From Elymus sibiricus (taxonomy: Eukaryota; Streptophyta; Magnoliopsida; Poales; Poaceae): DNA of 64,000 nucleotides. A program made the translations under genes and the position numbers. The notes under the pieces are model-generated. The model had not been told where the DNA came from and searched no databases. It saw only the letters and a program-made list of their open reading frames with translations. Position 1 is the stretch's first letter; the number at the start of each line of letters is the position of its first letter. Positions 44,741-55,930 of the stretch are shown here, piece by piece. The stretch covers positions 440,943,531 to 441,007,530 of the forward strand of contig CM077665.1 in assembly GCA_039707655.1 (NCBI GenBank), given 5' to 3'.

Positions 44741-46740
44741 GAGTTGTACCGTGCTTCGTTTTTTGATCTCCTTTGGGTTTTGTACGTCTGTTGTGCCCTT
44801 CTTGGGCTTGTAATGATTCTCCTCTCTATGGATGCTTACTTAGTTATAGATATATACTACCTCATTAATGCTTAAACCATATTTTTCCTCACAAAGTTCG
44901 TTGGAGCCTACCTGTAGTTGGTTATAATTCTAGAGCCCGCTTATGATATCTTTCCTCCCCTCTCTCCTCCAACTAAGCCAAAAAAATGGCGTGGCGACTC
45001 TTATAGCATGCTTATGGCACCTAGTCACTTGATCTTAAGAGGGTGCATTCTAATAGAACAAATGTCGAAGTAGCGATATGTGACGACCTATTCTCTTTTC
45101 TTACACATTTATCAAAGGTATATCTGCACGTATACACGCCGACATCACTCTGCTCACACTTTCAACTTTGAATTTGAGAAGGGCCCGAAAAGATCGAGAG
45201 GAGCTTCATTAAATTGCAAACATTAGATTATAGTTGACCAAAGGACGAATGATTAGCAAAAAGAGAAGTTCAACATGAAGAACATATGAAGAGATTGAGA
45301 TGTTTGGATCTTGGCTAAACTTATAAGCGAAGAATGCACGTGAAGTATTAAAGGTTCATTTGACTATATCTCATCCTATAGAAACTATTTCTCAATCTAT
45401 ATAAACCATTTGCTTTAGGTAGATGTGATGGTACTTCCACTATTCTGGCATCCTAGGAACCCAATTCAAGAAAGCCTAGTAAATTGTAGCTTGGTCCTTC
45501 GTGGAGACTTTAGCACCAAACCAACCACTCCAGCAATGAGGACAAAACCTCTTGGGATGGAGAGATCGTCACAATACCGCTGCCTCGTCTTGCTATAGAT
45601 GGAGGGTGTGAACACTGAGCCAAAGTTAGAGTGCCTACCTTTAGGCGTCACAACGGAAGGAAGAGCAAGAGACATTTCCAATTTGTCATCGCCATGACCC
45701 TATATGGCCACCCTTTGGCCAAAAAAAATTGACGTCGGATCGGCGGATGTTGGCATTCGTAGCTCTACCACAAGAATCAATGCGTCTCGTAGCTCTACCA
45801 CAACTACCCTCGATGAGGAACTTAGGCTGGAGCAAGTGAGGTTGATCCAAAGTTGTTTCATGGATGAGGTGGCAATGGTTTCACATACATGGAAATTTAG
45901 TCAACACAAAGAACTAAAATAAATAATAATTATGTATTAACTATATATGTTTAATTAAAAAATCTAAAGCATAATCTTTATAAAGAAAATCTAAAATCAA
46001 GTACAAAAGTCAACAAGCAAACGTGAAATTATTCTAAGTATTTTAGTAAAAACATGAAATGCCAAAAAAAAGTATCCTAGGGAGATCATAAAATGCGCCA
46101 TATTCATGCTGTATTTTTTTTAAATCACAAATAATTTATTTTTTCTTGAAAATTCCTAACTTTTTTTATTTTGAAAATTATATAGTTGAAATAAAACTTT
46201 ATATTTTCCAAATTTATCCGTATTTGAAATATGTGAAGTTTCCCATTTTTATTTCTTGATTGTTCTGCGACTTGCGCAAAACCACTATCATGTTATCCAT
46301 CTAACTATTTTGAGTCAAGCATATGACCAAATTTATTCAGTTTTGGAAATTCAAGGGCTACTTTAATTTTATGTATTGGAGTCGAGACTCCAATGCTGTA
46401 CTGAGCCTAAGTTAGCAAACCAAAGAATATATTGTTCCCTACAATTTTCCAGACCTATGCTTGTTGGCTGATCCCGAAAATGGAAACACAGAAGATAGAG
46501 CCGAGGTGTTGGATTTGAATGGTGTGGGCTAAAGACAGTGAAGGCCACGCAGACCGAATCTTGACGACGGGCCATAAGCAGAAGCAGCCCAGGAACATCG
46601 AAAAATCTCAGTAGAACCGCCCAGAAGCATCTTTATATGCCTATATCTGGAGACGGCCCGTGAAAAAACACGCAAAAGGGTGTAGGCAGAACAGATGCAC
46701 ACGGAGGCGCAGGACTATAATCAGAGTATCCGATGCTCAC
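44741..46740. other. AT-rich intergenic stretch, no gene recognised
   Basis: This holds the LINE-like 3' tail, then unassigned sequence with strong AT bias from about 45900 to 46400. TCGTAGCTCTACCACAA is duplicated near 45758 and 45787. A frame at 45466-45681 (-) has no recognisable domain. No copy of ATPase exons 2-6 was seen here. Confidence 0.5.
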
Positions 46741-47100
46741 CGAGACGAGTGCCGTGTAGAAGGCGACCTGCACGCGGCCGCCGAGAACGTCGACGGCGGC
46801 CTCGTGGATGCCGGGGAGCCGCTTGACTGCCTTCTCCACCGAGCCGGCGCACGCGGCGCACGTCATCCCGGACACCGCGAACACCGCCACCTTCTCCTCC
46901 TCCTCCTCCGCAGCCGCTGCCGCCGCAGCCTCCAGATCAACAACGACGGCTGACCCGCCTTCTCCTCCGGCACACTCGCCGGCCGCCCTCGGTCCCCGCG
47001 GCATGGACGGGTACCGCGATCGCAGCGCGAGGCGGCCGCTCTCCTCGGAGCCGCCGCTGTGGAAGCATGTGAGGAAGAGGGACCGAGTGGCCGCCGCCAT
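46741..47100 (-). CDS. Second (distal) first exon of the HMA5-like copper ATPase
   Basis: This 360-base open block starts at an ATG (47100) and ends at a GT donor (TCTCG|GTGAG). It encodes 120 residues closely matching exon 1 at 38186-38518: MAAATRSLFLTCF, then RYPSMPRG, an acidic Ala/Glu stretch and [20 protein letters not shown]. Both Cys of the metal site are present. It is nine residues longer than the proximal exon and keeps Gly where the proximal copy has Cys (VLGGR versus VLGCR). No exons 2-6 are found before the next gene downstream on this strand, which is the complete ATPase itself. Both donors are phase 0, so splicing onto exon 2 at 36381 would keep the frame across a 10.4-kb intron. 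It may be an alternative first exon or the stump of a lost tandem gene. Confidence 0.8.
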
Positions 47101-47561
47101 TGGGAACGTTGATCGATACGTGGGGAGGGTTTTGGTTTGGGGACTCTGATCGGGGGTGGGTCGTCGATCGCCAAGGTTTAGCTAGAGAAAATGTTTTGAA
47201 CACTGCCAGATTTATAGGCGTGGAGCACGGCGCGAGCTGGCCCCGATTGCGTAGGGACGGAGAATACTGCACGCCATTCAGTTACTCGTCCACTCAACAT
47301 TTTGTAATGGTGGGCTTGGGCCGCAAGCATTGGGCGGGGCTGGTTTTCAACGCTCGCTTGCCTTCTGCGGATTGGACGGCTAGTTTCTTAAACGGGCTGC
47401 GGCGACCTCGGACTGTCGAAGACGTGGCACGCTCGCTTGCCTTCTTTCTTTCTTTTTCTTAATAACGCCGGGCAAGAAATCGACACTTAAATCCAAACAC
47501 GACATTAAAACTTTGTTATTGTTGCTGACATTTCAAAGTAATACTACACGTATTCAGTCAG
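47101..47561 (-). promoter_or_regulatory. Promoter of the distal ATPase first exon
   Basis: A TATA box (TATAAATC on the minus strand) lies at 47209-47216, about 110 bases before the start codon. The context TGCCAGATTTATAGGCG parallels the proximal promoter, so the duplication included the core promoter. A LINE inserted about 460 bases upstream of the start codon. Confidence 0.65.
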
Positions 47562-49342
47562 TTTTTTTTTTTTCGTGAATACGCAAGAATGCGTATCATT
47601 TCATTGATAGGTAGAAAGAGAGAGGGGGTTTCAGCAGATCAGGGCGGAAACAAAGCCGAGATCGCCGGAGCAGTAGGGAGGGGTTGCTCAGCCTGAAGGA
47701 AAAATAAAACCACTACAAGATGATAGCGTTTAGTCCTTGGGCGCCCGCGCGAACCCAAGTCTTGGCCTCCTCCTGGATGGCCGCGACGAGGCGCGGAACG
47801 GATGGCTGTTCGTCGTCGAAGACGCAGCGGTTGCGATGGCACCAGATGGACCAGGCAGCAAGGATAGCCAGCGATGCGATCCCCTTGCGAAGCCCGGCAG
47901 GAGAGTTGGAGATGGTCTTCGCACACCAGGGCAGGAATTCCTCGTGGCCGTCGGGAGCAGCCACGGTGGCTCGACACCAAGCCAGAAGGTCGTGCTAGAC
48001 CAGGCGGGAGAACGAGCAGCCGATGAGGATGTGCTGCATGGTCTCAGTCTCTTGGTCGCAGAGAGCACACCGGTCATTGTGTGGGAGGCCATGGCGGGCT
48101 AGGCGAGCGGAAGTCCAGCAGCGATCTAGGTCGGCGAGCCAAATAAAGAGCTTGATCCGCAGGGGGGCCCAGGACTTCCAAGTGAGGCGCCAGTGTGGTG
48201 CTGGTATGGAACCAGTGAAGAGTGCGCGGTAGCATGAGCTCGCGGAGTAGATGCCAGAGCTTGTCCAACGCTAGGAGATGATGTCCGGAGTGGGGGATAG
48301 CCGGAGGTCGCGCAGCCGACGCCAGAGGTCAAGGTACTGCAGCAGCGCGCCCGGACCCAAGGCCCCACGGATGTCGCGGATCCAAGACCGGTCCGTCAGC
48401 CCATCGGCGACGGAGCAGAGTTTGCGTCGACGGCGCGGGACCAAAGGAATCAGCAACGGGGCGATGTCGAGGATGGACTGGCCATCAATCCAAGGATCGG
48501 ACCAAAAGAGGCAGGTGCGCCCGTCTCCGACAGTCCAGGATGTGGAGGCGCGGAAGATGGCTGCGGCGTCGGGGTCGCTGGGCAGGTGCAGGTGCGCCCA
48601 GGGCCTAGTAGTGTCGGTCCGCTGCAGCCAAAGCCAGCGAGCACGCAGCGCAACACCGGAGCGCTGCAGATCACGCACGCCCAGTCCGCCAAACTCGAGG
48701 GGACGGCACACCCGCTGCCAGTTGACAGGACCGTGGCCTGCACGGGTATCGCGGCGCCCGTGCCAGAGAAATTCGCGGATGATCCGGTTGATCTGGCGAA
48801 GGATCGGAGGGCAGATGGCCATGGCCATGAGGATGTGAGACGGCATCGCGCACAGGACGTGGCGGACGAGGGCGAGGCGCTCGCCGCGCGTGAGCAGAGA
48901 TGCCCGCCAAGTGGAGAGCTTTTTGATGAGCTTGTCGGCGATGGGCTGGAGCGCCGAAGCCGACGGCTTCCGAATGGAAAGAGGGATGCCCAGGTACTTG
49001 ACGGGGAAGCCAACCAGAGGGCAGGAGAGCTCGGACTCGATGGCGACCGCGTCGTTCGGCGCGCACTGTATAGTAGTAGCAGAGCACTTGGCAAAGTTGG
49101 TGTGCAGCCCCGAGGCCTCCCCGAAGACGTGCAGCAGCTCGCGGATAGCCTGAAGGTCCCGGCTCGATGGGTGACAAAAGATGACGACGTCGTCGGCGTA
49201 AAGGGAGATGCTAGAAGCCGCGTGCCGAGGGGTGAGCCTCTGTAAGACGCCTGTCCGCGCCGCGTGCTGCATCAGGGAGCTCAGCACGTCGATGACCAGC
49301 GTGAACAACATGGGGGACAGGGGATCCCCCTGTCGGAAACCA
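47562..49342 (-). mobile_element. 5'-truncated LINE, TSD CAGTCAG
   Basis: A T12 run at 47562-47573 is the poly(A) tail of a minus-strand LINE. CAGTCAGTTT occurs at 47555-47564 and again at 49343-49352, giving a TSD of at least 7 bases. The element starts within the RT, at the FRQGDPLSPMLF motif. It continues with YADD in ISLYADDVVIFCHPS, then YLGIPLSIRK, GGLGVRDLQRSG and the WTVGDGRTCLFW stretch, open from 49311 to 48271. A frame change follows, and the zf-RVT region with DRCALCDQETETMQH reaches about 47720. The N-terminal endonuclease and ORF1 are missing, as in most truncated insertions. Confidence 0.9.
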
Positions 49343-49352
49343 CAGTCAGTTT

Positions 49353-50466
49353 GTGTTTAAGAAAGAGCGCAAGTTGCATGATTGTAGGCAGCACGCCACA
49401 CAAAATTCCAATTCGAATTTGACTTGGAGTTGCTTGTGGTAGCAGGACGCTGCCACGCACGTCGACTCAGAGCCAGCCAATGAGATGTCGAATTCGAATT
49501 AAATTATGGGAAGATCTCCCGCGCCAAGGAATCAAATTCGAGCACCGGTTCGATTTGTCTTTGGATGTCCCCCGTTTCAAAAGCAACGATTAATGCCAGA
49601 AATCAATGCCACGATCGACAGGTGACATGGTAAAATTAACCAGCCGTTGTTTTCACATCTCCCTGGTGTCTACGTGCGTGGAGTGTAGACCAATCTCCCT
49701 GGTAGCATGGGCCAATCATGGAACTTCTCATGCATTTGTTTGAAGAAATCCATGCAATAACGCAGAGACATAAAACCCCCGGAGGACGGAGGACGGTCTT
49801 GGTTCACTGAATATTTCATCAAACGGTTTGGTTCACTGAATCTTTGATTCCTGGACACTCGCTTCTTCTGTTATTATAATAAGAGCCTGAGGTTGCCATT
49901 TCGTTAAACTACCCCGTGCATGGTCGCGATGACGTTTTTTATGGAAGGGAGCTACCCCAATCAGATGAATTCAGAATTCAGAATATATAAGCAAGCTGAG
50001 CGTGTCATGCGTACGTGGACGCTTTTCACTGTCTTGGCCTGATAGAAGTCAGCGCAGTATTAGCAGTGTCGAACGAGTGTGAGAGAATTATATGGTTGAT
50101 GGATGTTTGAAGTTGAATCCGTTGTAGAGAGAACAGAAAAAAAAATTGAATCGCTTGGAACGACGTGCACACGTAGCCTAAACCAAACCAAATATATATC
50201 CGGGAAGTCAAATTCAGATAGGAGATGATGAGTTGATGACCAATACGAGAGGGATCGCGTGGTAAATAATTAAGCGTTCCTTGTTTGGACACCATCCCGC
50301 CATCGTCGGATGAAGATAACTTACCTGGCAATCAAATGACTTGACTAATGTGTCACAACTGGTTGATTTGTATAGGTTAGTTAGGTTCGTTACGGGTAGG
50401 TTGATTCTTTGGTGTAGGAAGTAGCAACTTTTTTTTTAGGATGAATATCGCCTTTTTTATATTAAA
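49353..50466. other. Intergenic stretch, no gene recognised
   Basis: The stretch holds unassigned sequence with TTCGAATT words near 49410-49500 and a GAATTCAGAATTCAGAA run near 49966. No coding frame with a known domain or repeat termini was found. Confidence 0.45.
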
Positions 50467-51587
50467 CTAGCAAACATGTCCGTGCGGGAGAAAAAATATA
50501 TGCCCCTAAGCCATTTGTTCACCTTCAAATCGCCTTGTGAGTACTGAATTGTAGATAGCAGGTGTGCACTAAACAATAATTCGTGAACAATTTATGGTGT
50601 AGAAATTTTGTTTGTAAACTATATAGGTAAAAATGCGATATGTACAATTCCACGCCACAAGTCGATAACTCAAAATTATCAAAATCATAGAAGCAGACAT
50701 GAAAAAATAATAATCACCATCGAGTAATCATTGTGTGCAAGACAACATTTACGTCAGCAGCTATGATACTCTTACTATATATACCCAATGCATCAGGTCA
50801 ACTGAATGTTTGAGGCCACTTAAAAATCTTATGCATCAAAATATCATAACCCTGCTGAATTTGCATCCCTTGTTAAAAACAGAGCCAAAATATAAACTTC
50901 TAATGGAGCTCCCTCACCTTGCCCTTCCCCTTATACCGTGTATAGAGGTTGATAAATGGTATAGTAGTCCATAAATTGATGCATGAATACATCTCTTAAC
51001 TTAGCACGCATAGAGGTTCTACCTATGCATGGCTATTGTGCATGCACACGTTTTGGAGTAGTCAATAGTATTACGCACTCAAACATCGAAGAAATTATTG
51101 GCTCTGGTTTGGTATTAGCATTATAAGTTCATTTATACAGCCATACATCTAGTAATTTCATCGGGAACAAATAGATGATCAGGACAAATAATAAAAGGAG
51201 GAGATAGGCTATCTACCATGAGATGGTAGCGACAGCATGGAGCAGTCGCATCAATCCTTCTTCCACGGCGTCGGGGTAAGCGGGAGCAGCAGGCGAGGGT
51301 CGCTGGGGGCAGCTCGATAGCAGGTGCGTGCGGTCGGGACCGGCACGCGAGCGTGGCCGAAGCAGCGTCAGTCGTGCACGGACGGGAGTAGCAGGCGGGT
51401 GTGACCGTCACCATCGCCGCTCATGCAAGCCGCTCGCGGCTCGCCGTCAATGTCTGTGGTGACCTCTGCTCATGCAAGTCACCGTGAGAAGAGCGGCCAG
51501 GAGTACACGCACACATCGTTTGTCGCGACTTCTAACCTCACGCGCTCGCATCTAGCATGCAATAGTCGCTTTATTAGTAGGTATAGA
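50467..51587 (-). mobile_element. Non-autonomous Helitron A
   Basis: On the minus strand the element starts TCTATACCTACTAATAAAGC at 51587, preceded by A. It ends with a GC-rich CTCCCGCACGGACATG near the terminus and GCTAG at 50467, followed by T. These are the 5'-TC, 3'-CTAG and A/T target hallmarks of Helitrons. The 1.1-kb interior has no Rep or helicase. Confidence 0.75.
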
Positions 51588-52201
51588 TAAATCCCTCTTA
51601 ATTACCCTCGGCATGCAGCGCATCTTATTTGATCTCTAGCGGCTCCTTGCTTTTCCAAGCAAGTCTCGTCTGTATAAAAATTGGTGAAATTTTTATTTCA
51701 AAAAGCGTGGTGGGATTAATTAGTAAAGGAACCCTTAATCTAACACAATCATCTGCTAGACCGGTTGGCTTGTTGTTATGTTGTTGGGAGGCAGGTCACT
51801 TGTTCGATACCCATAACAGCGCAATAGTTTTTGCTGCGGCCCTCAAGAGGTGGCCCAAAGTGGAGCTGAGGTGGGCTTTTGGTTGGCTGGACTTCTTTGC
51901 TCAAATCTTGAAGGAGATAGAATAGTTTTTGCTGCGGCCCACAAGAGGTGGCCCCAAACCGGAGCTGAGGTGGCCTTTTGGCTGGGCTGGATTTTTTACT
52001 CAAATTTTGAAGGAGGCAGAGTGCAACGGCCTCTACAATATGGAATAGTCCCACCTCTTTGAACCGGCCAAACTAATAGGAGACCACATAGGGACGAAAA
52101 TAATACGACCGAAACGGGACCAGACTTACACAGTCAACTCGAAAAAAAATAGGCGACGGTAAACCCGACGGAAGCAATGCGTGCTTTATTATTAGGTAAG
52201 A
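51588..52201 (-). mobile_element. Helitron C, 5' part, with an internal tandem duplication
   Basis: The minus strand from 52201 begins TCTTACCTAATAATAAAGC, a variant Helitron 5' end. The 3' end was not found. Inside, a unit of roughly 105 bases with GTTTTTGCTGCGGCCC, CAAGAGGTGGCCC and GGAGCTGAGGTGG is present twice (from about 51828 and 51925). TTGTTCGATACCC near 51800 resembles a Pol III B box, but no convincing A box is seen. Confidence 0.5.
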
Positions 52202-52319
52202 CTAGCAAAAGGGCCCGTACTTTGCAACGTGAGAAAAAAAATCATAATCTTCAATCGCCAAAACCACATTTTGTTGCATCATCGAGATACACTATCACTC
52301 TCAATTTCGTGAAATCATG

Positions 52320-52900
52320 AACAGTTTTTGAAATAATTAACATTTTTTTAAACTCGTGCATATATTTTAAATCACGAACACTTTTACAAATTTTCGAACA
52401 TCTTTTAAAACCAAAACATTTTTTTAATTCATGAACACTTTATACTATATGCAAACATTTTTTAAAAATCGTGAACATTTTTGTTAACAACTTTCTTGAA
52501 TCGGAAAACATTTCTTCGGAAATTGGTAGAAGAATTTTTGAAATTCACGAAAATTGTTTGAAATGGATGATCATTTATTGAATCAACGAATATTTTATGA
52601 ATGAATAAACTATTTTGTAAGGCACGAACAGTTTTGAATTTTTAGGATATTTTTCTATTCATGAGCATTTTTTGAATTGGCAAAATTTTGTGCAATTCCA
52701 TTAAAATAAATAAATACACGAACTTTTTAAAAAATCATGAACATTTTTTGATTTCTCGAACATTTGTTTTCAAAATTTTGAACATTTTTTAAATAAGCAA
52801 TTTTTTTTTACAAAATCATGAACATTTTTTGAATCCACAAATATTTTATGACTTACTAAAATTTTTATTTCAAAATTCTCCCTTTTTTTATTTTTTGGAA
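52320..52900. repeat. Degenerate GAACATTTTT repeat field
   Basis: The words TCATGAACATTTTTT, TCGAACATxTTTT and similar recur more than ten times at irregular 20-60-base spacing. The field is strongly AT-rich and non-coding. Confidence 0.75.
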
Positions 52901-52974
52901 TTTTTTTGAATCCCTAAATTATTTAAAGTAGAAAAAAATAAAACGAAAGTAAACTGGCCGCCAGACATGGGTCG

Positions 52975-53260
52975 GCCCAAACAGACATGTTGTGTCTAGT
53001 CCCAAGCGCACAGAGCGCTGTATAAGAGGTCCCTGCTGCATGGGCCTGCCCACGAGGGAATTTTCATGTGTGAAACGTTTTTTTATCACTTATAGGTGGC
53101 ATTGGTGGGTACTGGCCGGCCCAACAGACATGTTGTGTCTAGTCCCCAGCGCACAGAGCGATGTATAAGAGGTCCCTGCTGCATGTGCCGGCCCACGAGG
53201 GAATTTTCCTGTGTGAAACGTTTTTTTATCACTTATAGATGGCATTGGTGGGTAATTTAT
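52975..53260. repeat. 143-base tandem duplication in Helitron B
   Basis: ACAGACATGTTGTGTCTAGT starts at 52981 and again at 53124. Each is followed by CAGAGCG-TGTATAAGAGGTC, CCTGCTGCATG, CACGAGGGAATTTTC and GTTTTTTTATCACTTATAG. The two units differ by a handful of bases. Confidence 0.85.
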
Positions 53261-53339
53261 GTCAATTTTAAGGGTAATTTTAATGACAGACGGCAGAAGC
53301 AATAGCTCCTTTATTAGTAGGTATAGATTAAACAACGTT

Positions 53340-55930
53340 TGGGATCTCGTCTGCGATCACGTCCAGAATACAATCTGGAGGTAATCCAAACCAACCTTAC
53401 AAAGTTCTTCACCAACACCTAACTTAGCTAATCTATGTGCGGCAATATTCGCTGAACGTCTAACCCAGGAAACTTTAAAATCAACGAAAGAACTGAGCAT
53501 AGTCTTGATTTCTTCCAACCTCGGTCCTGTCACTGACATGTTCTTCTCTAGGTGATTGATCATCTGCACAAGAGCATGGCTGTCCAGCTTGACGTGCAAC
53601 CTCTGAACATTGATCTCAGCAACCACCAGTAGGGCTCTTTTACATGCCATAATCTCAGCTGCTTCAGGATCTCCTCCATTAGGGAACACACATGACAAGC
53701 TCCTCCAAGGAAGGCCCCATTATCGTCCCGTAGCACTACACCTCCTCCTCCCTTGTCCCCATGTCTTGAAACGGCCCCATCTGAGTTAGCTTTGACCCAT
53801 CTCTCCTCTGGAGCACTCCATTGTTGCGAGATTACCTGTTTGGGAGCCTTAGGAGGCATCACATGGATCTCCCTCCATTCCTTCATGAATGCACATACTC
53901 TCTCTATGATTTCATGTGGCGCATCAATCTTCTTGCCCTCCCTTATCTCATTCCTCGCCAGCCATAGGGCATAATCTGCATGGATCATCGCCTCCCTCTC
54001 ATCGGCATGTGCCTCGGTGAACCATCCGATTAGCCAATTGGCCAACTCGCTCCGGGAGCCTGTGAAGACTGGTGGGGCTGCCACCATGACTCTGTTTTCC
54101 GTGCACAACTGGCCCCAAAACTGGACCGAGTGTTGACAACTCCAAAACCAATGCAAGATCGTCTCCTCATGGCCACAAGTAGCACAGAAGAGTCCTGGTT
54201 TGATGCGCATACGGTGGAGCTCGGAGCCAACTGCCAGGCGTTCCTAATGACTCTCCACATGTGGATTTTGGCTTTATTCGCCGCATTTGTGTCCCATAGA
54301 CCAAGGAAGCTCTTATGCTTGTTGACAGTGCTAGAAGATTTCGGTTGTCCGGATCTAACCCTGTTCATGGCCATTCGGAGATGATAAGCCGAGCGTACGG
54401 TGAACCTCCCATTCTTAGTGTAGTTCCACGTAAGAAAATCCTCCGTACCAGGTCCGCCAATAGCAATTTGTTTTATCTCAGTTGCGTCCTCCAGCATGAA
54501 CACCTCCTCTAGTCGTCTGTTGTCCCAAGTAGTACTGTTTGGGGTCATTAGATTAGCTACCTTTGTCACCCCTCGCACATACACAGCCCCAAGCGGTCTC
54601 ATGCTGCCGCTTGTTGGGATCCAATTGTCATGATGCACATTTATCTTGGACCCATCCCCCACTCTCCAAACTAGACCTTCTCTCAGCAGGTCCTGACCAT
54701 GAAGAATGCTCCAAAAAGTAAAGGACCCGCCCGTGGGGCACGTCACCAACATGATCGAAGTTTCTGGGAAATACCTCGCTTTGAGCACCCTCGGACACAA
54801 TGATAGAGGGGAGTGCAATAACCTCCACGCCTGTTTTGCCAAGAGGGACTGATTGAAGGCTTCGGGGTCACGAAATCCTAAGCCACCATCTCGTTTTGTC
54901 GCGCGCATTTTCTCCCATGATATCCAATGCACCTTCCTTTCACCATTCGTTGCACCCCGCCAAAATTTCGAAGAGATCGAAGTCAGGTTCCGGCACATTT
55001 TCTTTGTGAGATGAAAACAACTCATGGTGTAGGTAGGAGTGGCTTGGAGCACTGATTTGACAAGTACCTCTCTTGCGGCCTTGGACAATCCCTGTCCCTT
55101 CAATCCATTTACCTTTCCTTTCGAGCATTTGGTGACATATTTGAATGTTCCCTCCTTAGACCCCCCCCCCCCAACCAATGTTGGGAGACCCAAGTATCTC
55201 TCACTAGGAGCTTCATTATCCACACCCAAAGTGCTCTTTATCTGTACCTTTGCATCCTCTTGTGTCCCCTTTCCAAAAAATATGGCCGACTTCTGCATGT
55301 TAATCCGTTGACCAGAAGCCTCATCATAACTCCTAAGAATCTCTTTCAGCTCCAGCATGTTAGAAGTGGGTCCCTTAAGAAAGACAATACTATCGTCTAC
55401 AAAAACCAGGTGTGTAACATGGGGGCCAGTGCTCCCAAATGACACTCCCTTGATCCGTTGTTCCTCTTGCGCTTTCCTAAGCAGTACAGAAAAACCCTCG
55501 GCACAGAAGAAAAATAGATACGGTGATAACAGGTCACCCTGTCTGAGTCCTCGAGAAGGAGAGAACCCCCTAGATAGACCACCATTGAGTTTCATAGAAA
55601 ATTTATTTGTCATCACACACCTCATTATCATATAAATCCAGGCCGGAGAAAAGCCCACACGAGCCAACATTTGTTCTAGAAAAATCCACTCTACCCAATC
55701 GTAGGCCTTCATCATATCCAGCTTGACCGCACAAAAAGGCTTGTTCCTCTTCCTGGTTCGAATAGCATGAACACAGTCATATGCGATGAGGACGTTGTCA
55801 GTAATTAACCCCCAGAACAAAATCACTTTGTTCCTGTGAGATTAGAAAAGGGAGAAAAACTTTCAACCTGTTTGCCAGAACCTTGGTGGCATCAAATTAT
55901 GTTTTCCAAAGGCAGGAGCCTTCATGGCAA
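53340..55930 (-). pseudogene. LINE ORF2: reverse transcriptase, zf-RVT and RNase H-like domains
   Basis: The minus strand holds most of a plant LINE ORF2, truncated 5' within the RT near 55930. Order: KVLANRL, then a frame change near 55815, LITDNVLIAYD, the FCAVKLDMMKAYD motif, GLRQGDLLSPYLF and FVDDS (the YADD position), YLGLPTLVGG, and WRVGDGSKINVHHDNW. The frame is open from 55826 to 54030. The zf-RVT part shifts frame near 54200. A C-terminal RNase H-like domain follows (VKANSDGAVSRHGDKGG, HVKLDSHALVQMINH and VRRSANIAAHRLAK), ending with a stop at 53357. The extra RNase H-type domain is a known feature of some plant LINEs. Its 3' end is interrupted by Helitrons at 53328. Confidence 0.9.

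Larger units (their letters stand above)
52202..53327 (-). mobile_element. Non-autonomous Helitron B
   Basis: The minus strand starts TCTATACCTACTAATAAAGG at 53327, preceded by A (53328). It ends TTTTGCTAG at 52202, followed directly by T. The 1126-base element has the same 5' end as Helitron A but a different interior: AT-rich with many GAACATTTTTT words (52320-52900), then two 143-base tandem units. It inserted exactly at the 5' terminus of Helitron C and into the 3' end of the LINE at 53340. Confidence 0.8.

Noticed and set aside
38138..46740. Search for a second set of ATPase exons 2-6 between the two first exons
   Set aside because: No HMA, TGES, CPC, DKTGT or GDGIND coding motif was seen there on either strand.
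48278..49245. Plus-strand frames of 186 and 219 codons
   Set aside because: They are antisense shadows of the LINE reverse transcriptase frame at 48271-49311.
51745..51830. Possible tRNA or SINE head (TTGTTCGATACCC as B box)
   Set aside because: No matching A box at the right distance and no cloverleaf can be drawn.
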